A stretch of 64,000 bases of DNA from Clostridiales bacterium (GTDB lineage Bacteria; Bacillota; Clostridia; Lachnospirales; Lachnospiraceae). Shown here in pieces: positions 34,904-46,134 of this stretch. The notes beneath the pieces were generated by a model. It did not search any database, was not told where the DNA came from, and worked only from the letters and a program-made list of their open reading frames with translations. Within the stretch, counting starts at the first letter, position 1. Every line of letters starts with the position of its first letter. The stretch spans positions 62,001 to 126,000 of the forward strand of contig JAQXKO010000024.1 of assembly GCA_029010495.1 (NCBI GenBank). The letters run 5' to 3'. A program made the translations under genes and the position numbers.

Positions 34904-35704
34904 TTATATCTCCTTTAACAATTGCTTTGGGATAATCACTTCATAACCACTTTTCCCGGGAATGTCGCTAAATGCTATCGCAATCTTCTCATAATGTATT
35001 TTTTCTCTCTCATTAAGACTTATATCCACGTTATCAATATAGCCTCCCATAAGAAGCTTTTCTCCCGAAACAGTACAGACCCTTACTTGAAAGCAGTCAT
35101 AAATTACATCTTTAAATTTATTTTCTAAGGACTTATCAATTATTGATACCGCATTTAATCCGTCAGGAGTTCTCAGCATATTGCCGGAATCAATAATACC
35201 TTTAAGTAATAATTCATTATCAGCATCATGTTTTATGAATACCTCTGCCCTTTCATCAGCTTCCCGGGATGCCTTTATCGCCCTGCAGAAAACAGTCAGC
35301 ATCATAATCTGCAGTAATATATTAATACAACAAAGCATTATTTCTTTGTCCGTAACACCCTCCAGTATTCCTCCGACCGTAATATATACACCGAATTCCA
35401 GAATACCTGCCAACAGTAAAAATAAACTTCCCCTTACACACTTTTTCATACCTTCAAAGCCAAAGCATATTATATATACAGTCACTATGCAGAAAACATA
35501 TGATACAATTGATACGAAAAAGCTGTTTTTGATTAATGAAAGGTAAATGCCGGCAAAGGAAATAATATCACCTGTCAATGCACCGGTAATAAGTCTTTTA
35601 ATATTAACAGTTCTTCCGAATGTGACTGAATAAATAATCAGTGTGATAATAAGAAGCAGAAAATATACAATCAAAAAAGTATCCAGATAAATAATAACAC
35701 CCAT
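34904..35704 (-). CDS. spoIIGA: Sporulation pro-sigma-E protease SpoIIGA
   Basis: The 266 residues start with five hydrophobic segments (to about residue 148). The cytosolic aspartic-protease-like domain holds the active-site motif LKGIIDSGNML and the later VIIPKQLL. It cleaves pro-SigE after a forespore signal. It is co-transcribed with sigE behind a promoter whose -35 region coincides with a Spo0A box (35774-35802). The ribosome binding site is weak. Confidence 0.93.
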   Translation of the reverse strand: MGVIIYLDTFLIVYFLLLIITLIIYSVTFGRTVNIKRLITGALTGDIISFAGIYLSLIKNSFFVSIVSYVFCIVTVYIICFGFEGMKKCVRGSLFLLLAGILEFGVYITVGGILEGVTDKEIMLCCINILLQIMMLTVFCRAIKASREADERAEVFIKHDADNELLLKGIIDSGNMLRTPDGLNAVSIIDKSLENKFKDVIYDCFQVRVCTVSGEKLLMGGYIDNVDISLNEREKIHYEKIAIAFSDIPGKSGYEVIIPKQLLKEI

Positions 35705-35773
35705 TTTGCCTATTTATGTTTTCCAAAATTTGTCATATCAGCCGAAAACAAAATACTGATTTTCCTTAATTGT

Positions 35774-35802
35774 AATATATACCTTATGAATAGTCTGTCG
35801 AA
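35774..35802 (-). promoter_or_regulatory. Candidate Spo0A-controlled promoter of spoIIGA-sigE
   Basis: On the minus strand TTCGAC (35797-35802), a 17-bp spacer and TATATT (35774-35779) form a promoter. The -35 region is part of TTCGACA, the reverse of the Spo0A box TGTCGAA (35796-35802). A weaker copy, TGTCGTA, lies at 35846-35852, near -80. Bacillus spoIIG also has paired 0A boxes near -40 and -90, but its promoter spacer is 22 bp. Confidence 0.65.
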
Positions 35803-35851
35803 ACAGATTATTATTTTAAAAATCATATGTCAGAATATATCTGATTACGAC

Positions 35852-35882
35852 AAAAAAAGGTGCGGCACAATCGTACCACACC
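35852..35882 (-). terminator. Rho-independent terminator after the YwlG-family gene
   Basis: A stem GGTGTGG/CCGCACC (35876-35882, 35859-35865, one G-U pair) is followed on the minus strand by seven T residues. Confidence 0.85.
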
Positions 35883-35947
35883 CTGTAATAATCTTTGTAT
35901 ATATGTTAAGCCATAAAATAATTAACCGATAATCAATTAATCATTTT

Positions 35948-36496
35948 CTATAACATGCTCTCATCATAATGCGCTCTGATACCGCCAATGAACTTTGCTC
36001 TTGTTCTCGCACACACAAGATGCGCAGCTCCGATTGATTTTACGGATAATCTGACCGGCACAGCCACATCCTTAAGATGCATGCCGATAAGTGTATCACC
36101 TATGTCCATGCCTGCGTCACCCTTAATATGCTCAACTGCAACAGGCTCATCGAAATGCTCGTATGCCTTTGTTGCAAAGGAGCCTCCTGCCTTAGGTTGC
36201 GGAACAACATTTACAATGTCATAATTTTTCCTGTCAGCAAGACTTTTTTCGATAATTATTGCCCTGTTCAAATGTTCACAGCACTGTGCAGCAAGATATA
36301 TTCCGTTTTCTTTTGCCGCAGTCCATATACCCATAAATACATCCTCTGCCAACTCAGGTTTTGAAGCAGAACCGATTTTTTCTCCGGAAACCTCGCTTGT
36401 CGAGCATCCGATTACAAGGACATCTCCTTCTTTAAGCTTTGCGGTCGCAATCAGCTCACATGCAGCCTTATAGCTTTCATCAAATATTTCGGACAT
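35948..36496 (-). CDS. DUF436/YwlG (TIGR01440) family protein
   Basis: Its 182 residues contain the family strings GCSTSEVSGEKIGSASKPELA, CCEHLNRAIIIE, VPQPKAGGSFATKAYE and GDAGMDIGDTLIGMHLKDVAVPVR. The family is widespread in Firmicutes and its function is not established; it is often found near ribose-5-phosphate isomerase or glyA genes, which are not here. It is monocistronic, with GGAGG before the ATG and its own terminator. Confidence 0.88.
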   Translation of the reverse strand: MSEIFDESYKAACELIATAKLKEGDVLVIGCSTSEVSGEKIGSASKPELAEDVFMGIWTAAKENGIYLAAQCCEHLNRAIIIEKSLADRKNYDIVNVVPQPKAGGSFATKAYEHFDEPVAVEHIKGDAGMDIGDTLIGMHLKDVAVPVRLSVKSIGAAHLVCARTRAKFIGGIRAHYDESML

Positions 36497-36554
36497 TTAT
36501 CCAACCTCCAACTTCAATATAATATAACCGATTACCTTAGAAATAATTATTTGA

Positions 36555-36590
36555 ATATTAAAAAGCCGACCGGATATACCGGTCAGCCTT
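36555..36590 (-). terminator. Rho-independent terminator after efp
   Basis: A stem GACCGG/CCGGTC (36568-36573, 36579-36584), with possible flanking pairs, is followed on the minus strand by GGCTTTTTAAT. Confidence 0.82.
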
Positions 36591-36608
36591 TGATAACAAT
36601 AGATATAA

Positions 36609-37166
36609 TTAAACTCTCTTAAGATATTCTCCGGTTCTTGTATCAATCTGGATTACTTCACCCTGATTAACAAATAATGGAACGTTAACCTGTGCACCTG
36701 TCTCAACTATAGCAGGCTTTGTAGCGCCTGTAGCCGTATCACCCTTGAATCCCGGCTCTGTATCAATAATTTCAAGCTCGACAAATAATGGTGGCTCTAC
36801 TGAGAAAATCTGTCCCTGATGTGACATCATCTTAACCATTTCATTTTCCTTAACGAATTTTAAAGCATCACCAATCTGGTCCTTTGAAAGAGCAATCTGG
36901 TCATATGTTTCAACATCCATAAAGTTGTATAAATCACCGTCATTGTAAAGATACTGCATATCCTTTCTCTCAATGTGTGCAGCCGGGAACTTCTCTGTAG
37001 GTCTGAAAGTCTTTTCAACCACACCGCCACTCTTGATATTCTTAAGCTTAGTTCTGACGAAGGCAGCTCCCTTACCAGGCTTAACATGCTGGAACTCAAG
37101 AATCTGTACTACGTTGCCTTCAATCTCTAATGTAAGTCCGTTTCTAAAATCACCTGCTGAAATCAT
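36609..37166 (-). CDS. efp: Elongation factor P
   Basis: At 185 residues it is full length, with a KOW-like N-domain ([43 protein letters not shown], cut short here) and two OB-fold domains ending [12 protein letters not shown]. The modifiable loop is KPGKGAAF, with Lys in the position that is modified in other bacteria. EF-P rescues ribosomes stalled at polyproline. AAGGAGGAAATCCAC precedes the ATG. Confidence 0.97.
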   Translation of the reverse strand: MISAGDFRNGLTLEIEGNVVQILEFQHVKPGKGAAFVRTKLKNIKSGGVVEKTFRPTEKFPAAHIERKDMQYLYNDGDLYNFMDVETYDQIALSKDQIGDALKFVKENEMVKMMSHQGQIFSVEPPLFVELEIIDTEPGFKGDTATGATKPAIVETGAQVNVPLFVNQGEVIQIDTRTGEYLKRV

Positions 37167-37216
37167 GTGGATTTCCTCCTTAAAATATCTGTCTGTATAA
37201 ATACATATATATTATT

Positions 37217-37245
37217 AGTTTATACTATAAACAGCTTTTTTTCAA
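37217..37245 (-). promoter_or_regulatory. efp: Sigma-A promoter for efp
   Basis: TTGAAA (37240-37245), a 17-bp spacer and TAAACT (37217-37222) on the minus strand. Confidence 0.55.
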
Positions 37246-37301
37246 TAGTTTTTTTTCCATAAGGATAAACTTTGTTAATTAACAATATAAATTCTGTTAT
37301 C

Positions 37302-37730
37302 TTAAGACTCCAGAATCATATCGACAGCCATAAGATAGCCCTTCAATCCCTGTCCGACAATCTGACCGTCACATGCCGGCAGCGTAACGCTTATATGTCT
37401 GAAGCTTTCCCTTTCGTTGACATTGGAAATATGAATTTCAATCTTCTTCATGGAAACGCTTGCAAGAGCATCATGAATTGCATAGCTGTAATGAGTATAC
37501 GCCCCCGGATTGATTACTATACCGTCAACCTTGTCAAAATACGCCTGCTGGATTCTGTCAATAATGGCTCCCTCATGGTTTGACTGAAATGTTTCGAGTT
37601 CAAATCCTTTTGTTGCGGCATAATCTTCAAGCATTCCGAGCAGATAGCCGTAATCCTGTTTGCCGTATATACCGGGCTCTCTTATACCCAGAAAATTAAG
37701 ATTAGGACCGTTTATTACCAATATTTTCAT
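37302..37730 (-). CDS. aroQ: Type II 3-dehydroquinate dehydratase
   Basis: At 142 residues it has all type II motifs: LVINGPNLNFLGIREPGIYG (with the catalytic Tyr), QSNHEGAIIDRIQ, GIVINPGAYTHYSYAIHDAL, EIHISNVNERESFRH and the final CDGQIVGQGLKGY. It forms dehydroshikimate in the shikimate pathway. It directly follows the gene carrying the shikimate kinase domain. Confidence 0.97.
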   Translation of the reverse strand: MKILVINGPNLNFLGIREPGIYGKQDYGYLLGMLEDYAATKGFELETFQSNHEGAIIDRIQQAYFDKVDGIVINPGAYTHYSYAIHDALASVSMKKIEIHISNVNERESFRHISVTLPACDGQIVGQGLKGYLMAVDMILES

Positions 37731-37792
37731 AGATTTATACTATCCCTTTCACAAAAATGAAATCAAAATGTTCTTTCAAAAACAATATACAA

Positions 37793-38827
37793 TTATACAC
37801 TCAATTCAATTTCATTAACTATTTCATCAATCGTTTTATTATCCGTGTTTACCCTGATATGAGCTGCCTCCTGATAAACAGGCTCTCTTTTTTCCAGCAA
37901 TTCACGTACGGCCGCCTCCTTGTCCTCACGTTGAAGAAGAGGTCTTGTAGTATCATTTTTCAGACGTTCAATAATGGTTTCCGGAGAAGCCTTAAGATAA
38001 ATTACAAAGCCTGCATTTTTTAGAAGCTTTCTGTTTTCAGCTCTTAACGGAGTTCCGCCTCCGACTGATATTATATGTCTCTTATATTTTTTGACAAGCT
38101 TCTTAACAGTCTCTGTTTCACACTCTCTGAAATATTCCTCACCTTTTGTTTCAAATATTTTACTTATTGAGGTTCCTTCTATCTCTTCAATCAGGGAATC
38201 GGTATCAACGAATGTAAAGCTCCACTTTTTTGCAAGCGCTCTTCCGACTGTAGATTTACCGCTTCCCATAAATCCTATTAAAACAAGATTTGATTCCTTG
38301 AGTTTTTCCCATCTGTCCTGCTTATAAAAATGTAAAACCATCCTTTCCAGATGTCTTTTTAACACAATCTGTATTTCCTCACGCTTGTTGATGGGTCTTA
38401 CAAGAAATGATCTGATACCGGTTCTGTTAGCACCATACACGTCAGTAAACAGCTGGTCACCGATAAATATTGTATTTTTACTATCGGTTCCCATAAGCTT
38501 CATCGCCCTGCGGTAATTCTTACGCGACGGCTTTTTGGCATCAAAAATATAAAAAATATTTGTTACGTCAACACCTGACCTTATAAGTCCGTCATAAAAT
38601 CGACGTACACGCGGTTCCTTATTGTTGGATAACAGACATATCTTATATCCCGTACCGGTAAGTCTTGCAAAGAGCTTTGAAGCGGCTTCATTACAGTCGG
38701 CATTATGTTCAACCAATGTATTGTCGATATCATAAATCAGACCTCGATAACCCTTTTTATAAAGCTCTTCGTATTCAATATCATAGCTTGAACCCGCCAT
38801 GCCTGCAGGATAAAACATTTTAAACAT
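37793..38827 (-). CDS. Fused YqeG-type HAD phosphatase and shikimate kinase
   Basis: Residues 1 to about 170 are a YqeG family HAD-IIIA phosphatase: motif I DIDNTLVEHN (33-42), LLSNNKE, AKKPSRKNYRRAM and FIGDQLFTDVYGANR. From about 179 the chain is a complete shikimate kinase: P-loop GFMGSGKST (185-193), FVDTDSLIEE, SVGGGTPLR, and the lid Arg in DTTRPLLQ. Shikimate kinase makes shikimate 3-phosphate; the substrate of YqeG proteins in Clostridia is uncertain. The join is in frame with no internal ribosome binding site that I can see. It is next to aroQ, consistent with one shikimate-pathway unit. Confidence 0.92.
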   Translation of the reverse strand: MFKMFYPAGMAGSSYDIEYEELYKKGYRGLIYDIDNTLVEHNADCNEAASKLFARLTGTGYKICLLSNNKEPRVRRFYDGLIRSGVDVTNIFYIFDAKKPSRKNYRRAMKLMGTDSKNTIFIGDQLFTDVYGANRTGIRSFLVRPINKREEIQIVLKRHLERMVLHFYKQDRWEKLKESNLVLIGFMGSGKSTVGRALAKKWSFTFVDTDSLIEEIEGTSISKIFETKGEEYFRECETETVKKLVKKYKRHIISVGGGTPLRAENRKLLKNAGFVIYLKASPETIIERLKNDTTRPLLQREDKEAAVRELLEKREPVYQEAAHIRVNTDNKTIDEIVNEIELSV

Positions 38828-38865
38828 TATTCATTCCTCAATAAAACAAAAATACCTATGCTCGT

Positions 38866-38874
38866 ATTATAGCA
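38866..38874 (-). promoter_or_regulatory. Extended -10 promoter for the YqeG-shikimate kinase gene
   Basis: TGC-TATAAT on the minus strand (TATAAT at 38866-38871), about 40 bp before the start. No clear -35 element is seen. Confidence 0.45.
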
Positions 38875-39000
38875 TACCATTATAATTATACATAATATGT
38901 TAAAAAAGTAAATACAAATCATCAATTATAATAACACTCTGCCGACTTCGTTTTGCCGGAAATGAAAGCTTATGCATAGTCTATATTATTCAACCTCATA

Positions 39001-39036
39001 AAAACTGCCCCGTAAAAATCAGATAATACGGGGCAG
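39001..39036 (-). terminator. Terminator-like hairpin after the EF-G paralogue
   Basis: A perfect 10-bp GC-rich stem CTGCCCCGTA/TACGGGGCAG (39005-39014, 39027-39036) is followed on the minus strand by only TTTT. I assign it to the minus-strand gene ending at 39069. Confidence 0.65.
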
Positions 39037-39068
39037 CAGCTTAATTATTATAATAATAAAAATATGTT

Positions 39069-41150
39069 TTATGCTTCTTCCTTGGCCGCTTCTTCAATAA
39101 CATGTGCCTGTACATCACTCGGAGCAGGCTCATAGCGGTCAAATGTATATGAATAATCGCCAAATCCGCCGGTCATCGAACGAAGGTCGGTTGAATATCC
39201 ATAGAGGGATGACACAGGAATATCGGCAATTATTTCCTGCTTGCCGTTTGGAACCGGATTCATACCGAGTACACGACCGCGCTTCTTTGATAAATCACCC
39301 ATGATATCTCCTGTATATGCATCAGGTATCACAACCTTTAAGGAAGCAATAGGCTCAAGAAGAATTGGAGTCGCTTCCATAATACCTTCCTTAAATGCCT
39401 TGATAGCCGCAAGCTTAAATGCCATTTCATTAGAATCAACCGGATGATAGGAGCCGTCAATCAGAACAGCCTTAACGCCGACTACCGGATAACCAGCAAG
39501 CGGTCCCTTAAGAACTGATTCTGCAATACCCTTTTCAACAGCAGGATGGAAATTACGTGGTACCGAACCGCCTACGATTCTCTCTTCAAAAACATATGGT
39601 TTTTCAAGGTCACCGCTTGGTTCAAAGATCATAATTACATCTCCGAACTGTCCTGCACCACCTGACTGCTTCTTGTGTCTTCCCTGTACCTGAACGCTCT
39701 TTCTGATTGTCTCTCTGTATGGTACCTTTGGCTTTGAAAGATTAATTTCAACCTTATATCTTCCGCTAAGCTTGCTCTTGACAATTTCAAGCTGCTGGTC
39801 ACCGATACCGTAAAGAAGAGTCTGACGGTTATCGGTATCGTTAACTGTCTTAATCGTAAGATCCTCCTCCATAATCTTTGCAAGAGCCTGTGAAATCTTA
39901 TCATCGTCGCCCTTGTTTACAGCATTGTAACGTACATATGTATATGGAACGGAAATCCTTGCCTTTGTGAACTCAATCGGATTAGCTTTAGTCGATAAAG
40001 TATCACCTGTCTGTGCTGAGTTTAACTTACCTATGGCACCGATATCGCCTGCATAAAGCTCTTTAACCTCAATCTGTTCCTTACCGCGAAGTACATATAG
40101 TCTTGAAAGCTTCTCTTCTGTTCCCTTATTAGTATTATATATAACATCATCGCTCTTTAGAACGCCTGAGCAAACCTTAATAAGTGAAAATTTACCGATA
40201 AACGGATCAGCAATTGTCTTAAATACCTTTGCAGAGAAATCCTTGTTTGCATCATAATCAGCCATAAATGTTGTTTCGGTCTTATGACTCATACCCGTAA
40301 TGACGCATTTGTTTGGTGATGGGAAGTACTTATCAATTGCCTGTAAAAGAGCATGACAGCCTCTGCCCTGAATACCCGAGCCGCAAAGAATAGGAACCAT
40401 ATCACCACCTGCAACATTACTTCTGATGGCAGTTTCAAGCTCAACCTCGGTAAATTCTTCGCCCGCGAAATATTTCTCCATCAGCTCCTCACTTGTCTCT
40501 GCCACGGCTTCGATAAGATGATTTCTGTACTGGTTTGTATAGTCCATGCAATACTCAGGAATATTTCCGTCAGTATATTCGCCAAGCTTATTAGTAAACT
40601 TACGTCCGGCCATCTTTACCACATTAACAAAACCGACAAAGGTTTCATTTTCTCTGATAGGTGTATGGAACGGAGCAATTCTGTTTCCGAATCTTTCTTT
40701 AAGATTTTCAACAACCTCCCTGTAGGACGCATTATCGTCATCCATATCAGTAATGAAGAATATTCTCGGAAGCTTCATACGTTCACACATATCCCATGCC
40801 TTTAATGTACCGACCTCTACACCTGCCTTTGCAGAAACAACGATAACCGCACCGTCCGCTACCGATAATGCTTCCTCAACCTCACCGATAAAGTCAAAAT
40901 AACCCGGTGTATCAAGGAAATTAATCTTAGTATCCTTCCAGATAATAGGAACCAGCGAAGTACTGACAGAGAAGCCCCTCTTTGCCTCTTCCTTATCATA
41001 ATCGCTTATGGTAGTTCCGTCTTCAACCCTGCCCATACGGTCGATAACACCTGTTGTATATGCCATTGCCTCAACAAGTGTAGTCTTACCACAGCTTCCA
41101 TGTCCCAGAATAGCGACATTACGTATGTTTTCATACTTATAAGTCTGCAT
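39069..41150 (-). CDS. Elongation factor G-like GTPase (FusA paralogue)
   Basis: The 693 residues have all five EF-G domains, including the domain IV-V region QVQGRHKKQSGGAGQFGDV and SLYGYSTDLRSMTGGFGDYSYTF. The GTP-binding motifs differ from canonical EF-G: G1 is GHGSCGKTT, switch II is DTPGYFDF with Tyr in place of the catalytic His, and G4 is FITDMDD rather than NKMD. This matches the EF-G-like paralogue group rather than the translation EF-G of str operons. Its role is not settled. I start at MQTYKYENIRN (41150) after GGAGGTTTATT; the upstream 16 codons are not family-like. Confidence 0.88.
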   Translation of the reverse strand: MQTYKYENIRNVAILGHGSCGKTTLVEAMAYTTGVIDRMGRVEDGTTISDYDKEEAKRGFSVSTSLVPIIWKDTKINFLDTPGYFDFIGEVEEALSVADGAVIVVSAKAGVEVGTLKAWDMCERMKLPRIFFITDMDDDNASYREVVENLKERFGNRIAPFHTPIRENETFVGFVNVVKMAGRKFTNKLGEYTDGNIPEYCMDYTNQYRNHLIEAVAETSEELMEKYFAGEEFTEVELETAIRSNVAGGDMVPILCGSGIQGRGCHALLQAIDKYFPSPNKCVITGMSHKTETTFMADYDANKDFSAKVFKTIADPFIGKFSLIKVCSGVLKSDDVIYNTNKGTEEKLSRLYVLRGKEQIEVKELYAGDIGAIGKLNSAQTGDTLSTKANPIEFTKARISVPYTYVRYNAVNKGDDDKISQALAKIMEEDLTIKTVNDTDNRQTLLYGIGDQQLEIVKSKLSGRYKVEINLSKPKVPYRETIRKSVQVQGRHKKQSGGAGQFGDVIMIFEPSGDLEKPYVFEERIVGGSVPRNFHPAVEKGIAESVLKGPLAGYPVVGVKAVLIDGSYHPVDSNEMAFKLAAIKAFKEGIMEATPILLEPIASLKVVIPDAYTGDIMGDLSKKRGRVLGMNPVPNGKQEIIADIPVSSLYGYSTDLRSMTGGFGDYSYTFDRYEPAPSDVQAHVIEEAAKEEA

Positions 41151-41221
41151 AATAAACCTCCGAAATATTATATATTTGCCAAGAATTACTACCCTCATAT
41201 TTCTCAGCCCTTAATAGGTAC

Positions 41222-41250
41222 ATATTACTATATTTTTTATTTTTTTTCAA
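41222..41250 (-). promoter_or_regulatory. Sigma-A promoter for the EF-G paralogue
   Basis: TTGAAA (41245-41250), a 17-bp spacer and TAATAT (41222-41227) on the minus strand, about 70 bp upstream of the start. Confidence 0.55.
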
Positions 41251-41371
41251 TGTTTTTTGTTGAAAATGCACATTTATTTTTACAAATATTATTCAGGACC
41301 ATGACAAATCACAGTTTTTAACCATTTTTCCCCAATATTTGATGATTCCTCCAAAATAAACATGTAAATAT

Positions 41372-41400
41372 TTGACTTTTTACGCTTAAACTTTTATACT
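41372..41400 (+). promoter_or_regulatory. tyrA: Sigma-A promoter for tyrA
   Basis: TTGACT (41372-41377), a 17-bp spacer and TATACT (41395-41400), giving a leader of about 95 nt before tyrA. Together with the minus-strand promoter it fills most of the 350-bp divergent gap 41151-41500. Confidence 0.72.
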
Positions 41401-41424
41401 TAATATGTTATGGTCTTATATTAT

Positions 41425-41479
41425 ATGCAGGGCAAAATACAGAATCATAACATGTCTTACACTTTTTTCCTGCATTTTT
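41425..41479 (+). other. Inverted repeat in the tyrA leader ending in a T-run
   Basis: ATGCAGG (41425-41431) can pair with CCTGCAT (41469-41475), which runs into TTTTT. It is interleaved with a second complementary pair, ATGTTATG/CATAACAT (41405-41412, 41446-41453). The loops are long, so this is only a weak hint of a regulated leader. Confidence 0.3.
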
Positions 41480-41500
41480 AGATAAATTAAGGAGAATCTC

Positions 41501-42613
41501 ATGATTAAATTAGGTTTTATAGGTTTTGGACTTATCGGCGCCTCTATTGCAAAATCAGTTAAACAGAAGGCTCCTGGCAAATACCATATTACATGCTATG
41601 ACTACCACAGCGATACAAATGCTTCTCTTGCCAGGGCACTTGACGAGAAAGTTATTGAAGCAGTCACAAAACAGCTTTCAGGTCTGCTCGAATGCGATAT
41701 GATTATTCTTTGTGCTCCTACTCTAAAAAACATCAGCTACCTGAACGATATAAAAAAATGCTTTGGGGAGAATGGTGTTGCACTGCCTGTCATAACCGAT
41801 GTGGGAAGCGTAAAGGGAAATATTGTTAAAGCAGCTAAAGAGCTTGGAATGGAAAATCATTTTATAGGCGGTCATCCGATGGAAGGCTCAGAAAAAACAG
41901 GCTACGACAGTGCCAATGACCATCTTCTTGAAAATGCTTATTATATACTCACTCCTACTGACAGCACATCAGATAAGGACCTTATGCTTTGTAAAAGTCT
42001 TGTGACGGATACAGGTGCCATTGACATTATTCTTGACTGTGAAGAGCATGACAGGGTAACCGCAGCCATCAGTCACGTACCTCATATCATTGCGGCAGAG
42101 CTTGTAAACCTTGTACAGGATTCAGGTAATGATGTCCCTGTTATGAAGATGCTTGCAGCCGGCGGCTTCAAAGATATTACACGCATTGCCTCCTCATCTC
42201 CCGATGTATGGCAGTCAATCTTTTTGTCCAATAAAGAAGCTATACTAGAATGCCTGATGAGGTTTCAGGATGCCCTTTGTCATGTGGAAGCGTCACTTAT
42301 GGCAAATGAAGGCGACCATATTTATAAAACCTTTGAGCGGGCAGGTTCATTCAGAAATTCAATTCCGAATGCACATGGCATGCTAAAGCCGGAATATAAG
42401 CTTTACGTAGATATTGAAGACAGGGTCGGGGCAATCGCAACCATCGCCACACAGCTTTTTATACATGACATATCAATTAAAAATATCGGTATTATTCACA
42501 ACCGCAGCTTCGAGCAGGGTGTACTTAAGATTGAATTCTATGATGCAAAATCAATGGATGCTGCCATGGAAAATCTTGAAAAAGGCGGATATACAATTCA
42601 TAGGGCAGAATAA
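41501..42613 (+). CDS. tyrA: Prephenate dehydrogenase with C-terminal ACT domain
   Basis: The 370 residues have an N-terminal Rossmann motif (LGFIGFGLIGASIAKSV), the TDVGSVKGNI and IGGHPMEGSEKTGY motifs, HDRVTAAISHVPHIIA, and from about 300 an ACT domain (YKLYVDIEDRVGAIATIATQLFIHDISIKNIGI) likely to bind tyrosine for feedback control. It makes 4-hydroxyphenylpyruvate in tyrosine synthesis. It is transcribed alone, and AAGGAG precedes the ATG. Confidence 0.95.
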   Translation: MIKLGFIGFGLIGASIAKSVKQKAPGKYHITCYDYHSDTNASLARALDEKVIEAVTKQLSGLLECDMIILCAPTLKNISYLNDIKKCFGENGVALPVITDVGSVKGNIVKAAKELGMENHFIGGHPMEGSEKTGYDSANDHLLENAYYILTPTDSTSDKDLMLCKSLVTDTGAIDIILDCEEHDRVTAAISHVPHIIAAELVNLVQDSGNDVPVMKMLAAGGFKDITRIASSSPDVWQSIFLSNKEAILECLMRFQDALCHVEASLMANEGDHIYKTFERAGSFRNSIPNAHGMLKPEYKLYVDIEDRVGAIATIATQLFIHDISIKNIGIIHNRSFEQGVLKIEFYDAKSMDAAMENLEKGGYTIHRAE

Positions 42614-42618
42614 AAAAT

Positions 42619-42645
42619 AAGGTTACCGATAAGGTAACCTTTTTA
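42619..42645 (+). terminator. Rho-independent terminator after tyrA
   Basis: A stem GGTTACC/GGTAACC (42621-42627, 42633-42639) with loop GATAA is followed by TTTTTAT on the plus strand. Confidence 0.88.
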
Positions 42646-42660
42646 TGTTTTTTATGTTAT

Positions 42661-42696
42661 TAATAATAAAGCCGGTGAATAATTAACACCGGCTTT
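42661..42696 (-). terminator. Rho-independent terminator after the cytidylate-kinase-like gene
   Basis: A perfect 10-bp stem AAAGCCGGTG/CACCGGCTTT (42668-42677, 42687-42696) is followed on the minus strand by TTTATTATTA. It may also act on plus-strand read-through from tyrA. Confidence 0.8.
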
Positions 42697-42702
42697 ATTA
42701 CA

Positions 42703-43296
42703 TCATTTCATTTTCTCATCTATGTAGCTGATAAGAACATTTGTAGTCTTTTCAATACCAAGTCTTGAGCTGTTAACGCAGATATCATAATTGCGGGAAT
42801 CGCCCCATTTTCCGTCACAATAGAAATTGTGATATGTCTTTCTCTTCTTGTCATTTGTCTTTAACAGGTTTTCAGCATCTGCACGTGAAACACCAAGACC
42901 CTTGATTGTACGTACAATCTTATCCTCCTTGTCACCAAGCACAAAAATACTTATAAGACCTTCATTACCTTTAAGAATTGTTTCCGCACATCTTCCTACA
43001 ATAACAAATGAATCGCCTCTTTCGGCTTTTCTTTTAAGTACGTCAAACTGCATATTAGCAATATTAACCTCAATTGAATTACTGAAGCCGTGTACACTTC
43101 TTGACATAAATGCATTTCTCGGAACCTCATCATACTTTGCAAGAACTGCAGCGTCCATATCCTTTTCTTCTGCAACCTCCTGCAAAAGATTACTGTCATA
43201 CAGCGGGATGTTATAATGCCCGGATAACCTCTGTGCTATCTCTTTGCCTCCGCATCCATATTCACGACCGACTGAAATTATAATCTGCTTTCCCAT
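42703..43296 (-). CDS. Cytidylate kinase-like family protein
   Basis: This 197-residue P-loop protein starts MGKQIIISVGREYGCGGKEIA, the modified P-loop (GREYGCGGKE) of the cytidylate-kinase-like 2 family. It has YDSNLLQEVAEE, FVIVGRCAETIL and YHNFYCDGKWGDSRNYDICVNSSRLGIE further on. The family is distinct from true Cmk, which is encoded at 29.4-30.1 kb, and its substrate is not established. It is monocistronic. Confidence 0.85.
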   Translation of the reverse strand: MGKQIIISVGREYGCGGKEIAQRLSGHYNIPLYDSNLLQEVAEEKDMDAAVLAKYDEVPRNAFMSRSVHGFSNSIEVNIANMQFDVLKRKAERGDSFVIVGRCAETILKGNEGLISIFVLGDKEDKIVRTIKGLGVSRADAENLLKTNDKKRKTYHNFYCDGKWGDSRNYDICVNSSRLGIEKTTNVLISYIDEKMK

Positions 43297-43367
43297 AATT
43301 TATCTCCTATCTTTTCATAATAAACGCCTCTGCGTCATTACAAATGCAATATATTATTCATAAATTA

Positions 43368-43376
43368 ATTATATCA
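43368..43376 (-). promoter_or_regulatory. Extended -10 promoter for the cytidylate-kinase-like gene
   Basis: TGA-TATAAT on the minus strand (TATAAT at 43368-43373), with a weak TTTAAA 17 bp upstream. Confidence 0.45.
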
Positions 43377-43411
43377 CATATCCATATTATTTTAAAGTTG
43401 TTTATAAAAAA

Positions 43412-46117
<2,706 letters not shown>

Positions 46118-46134
46118 TAATCATCCACCTTTAA

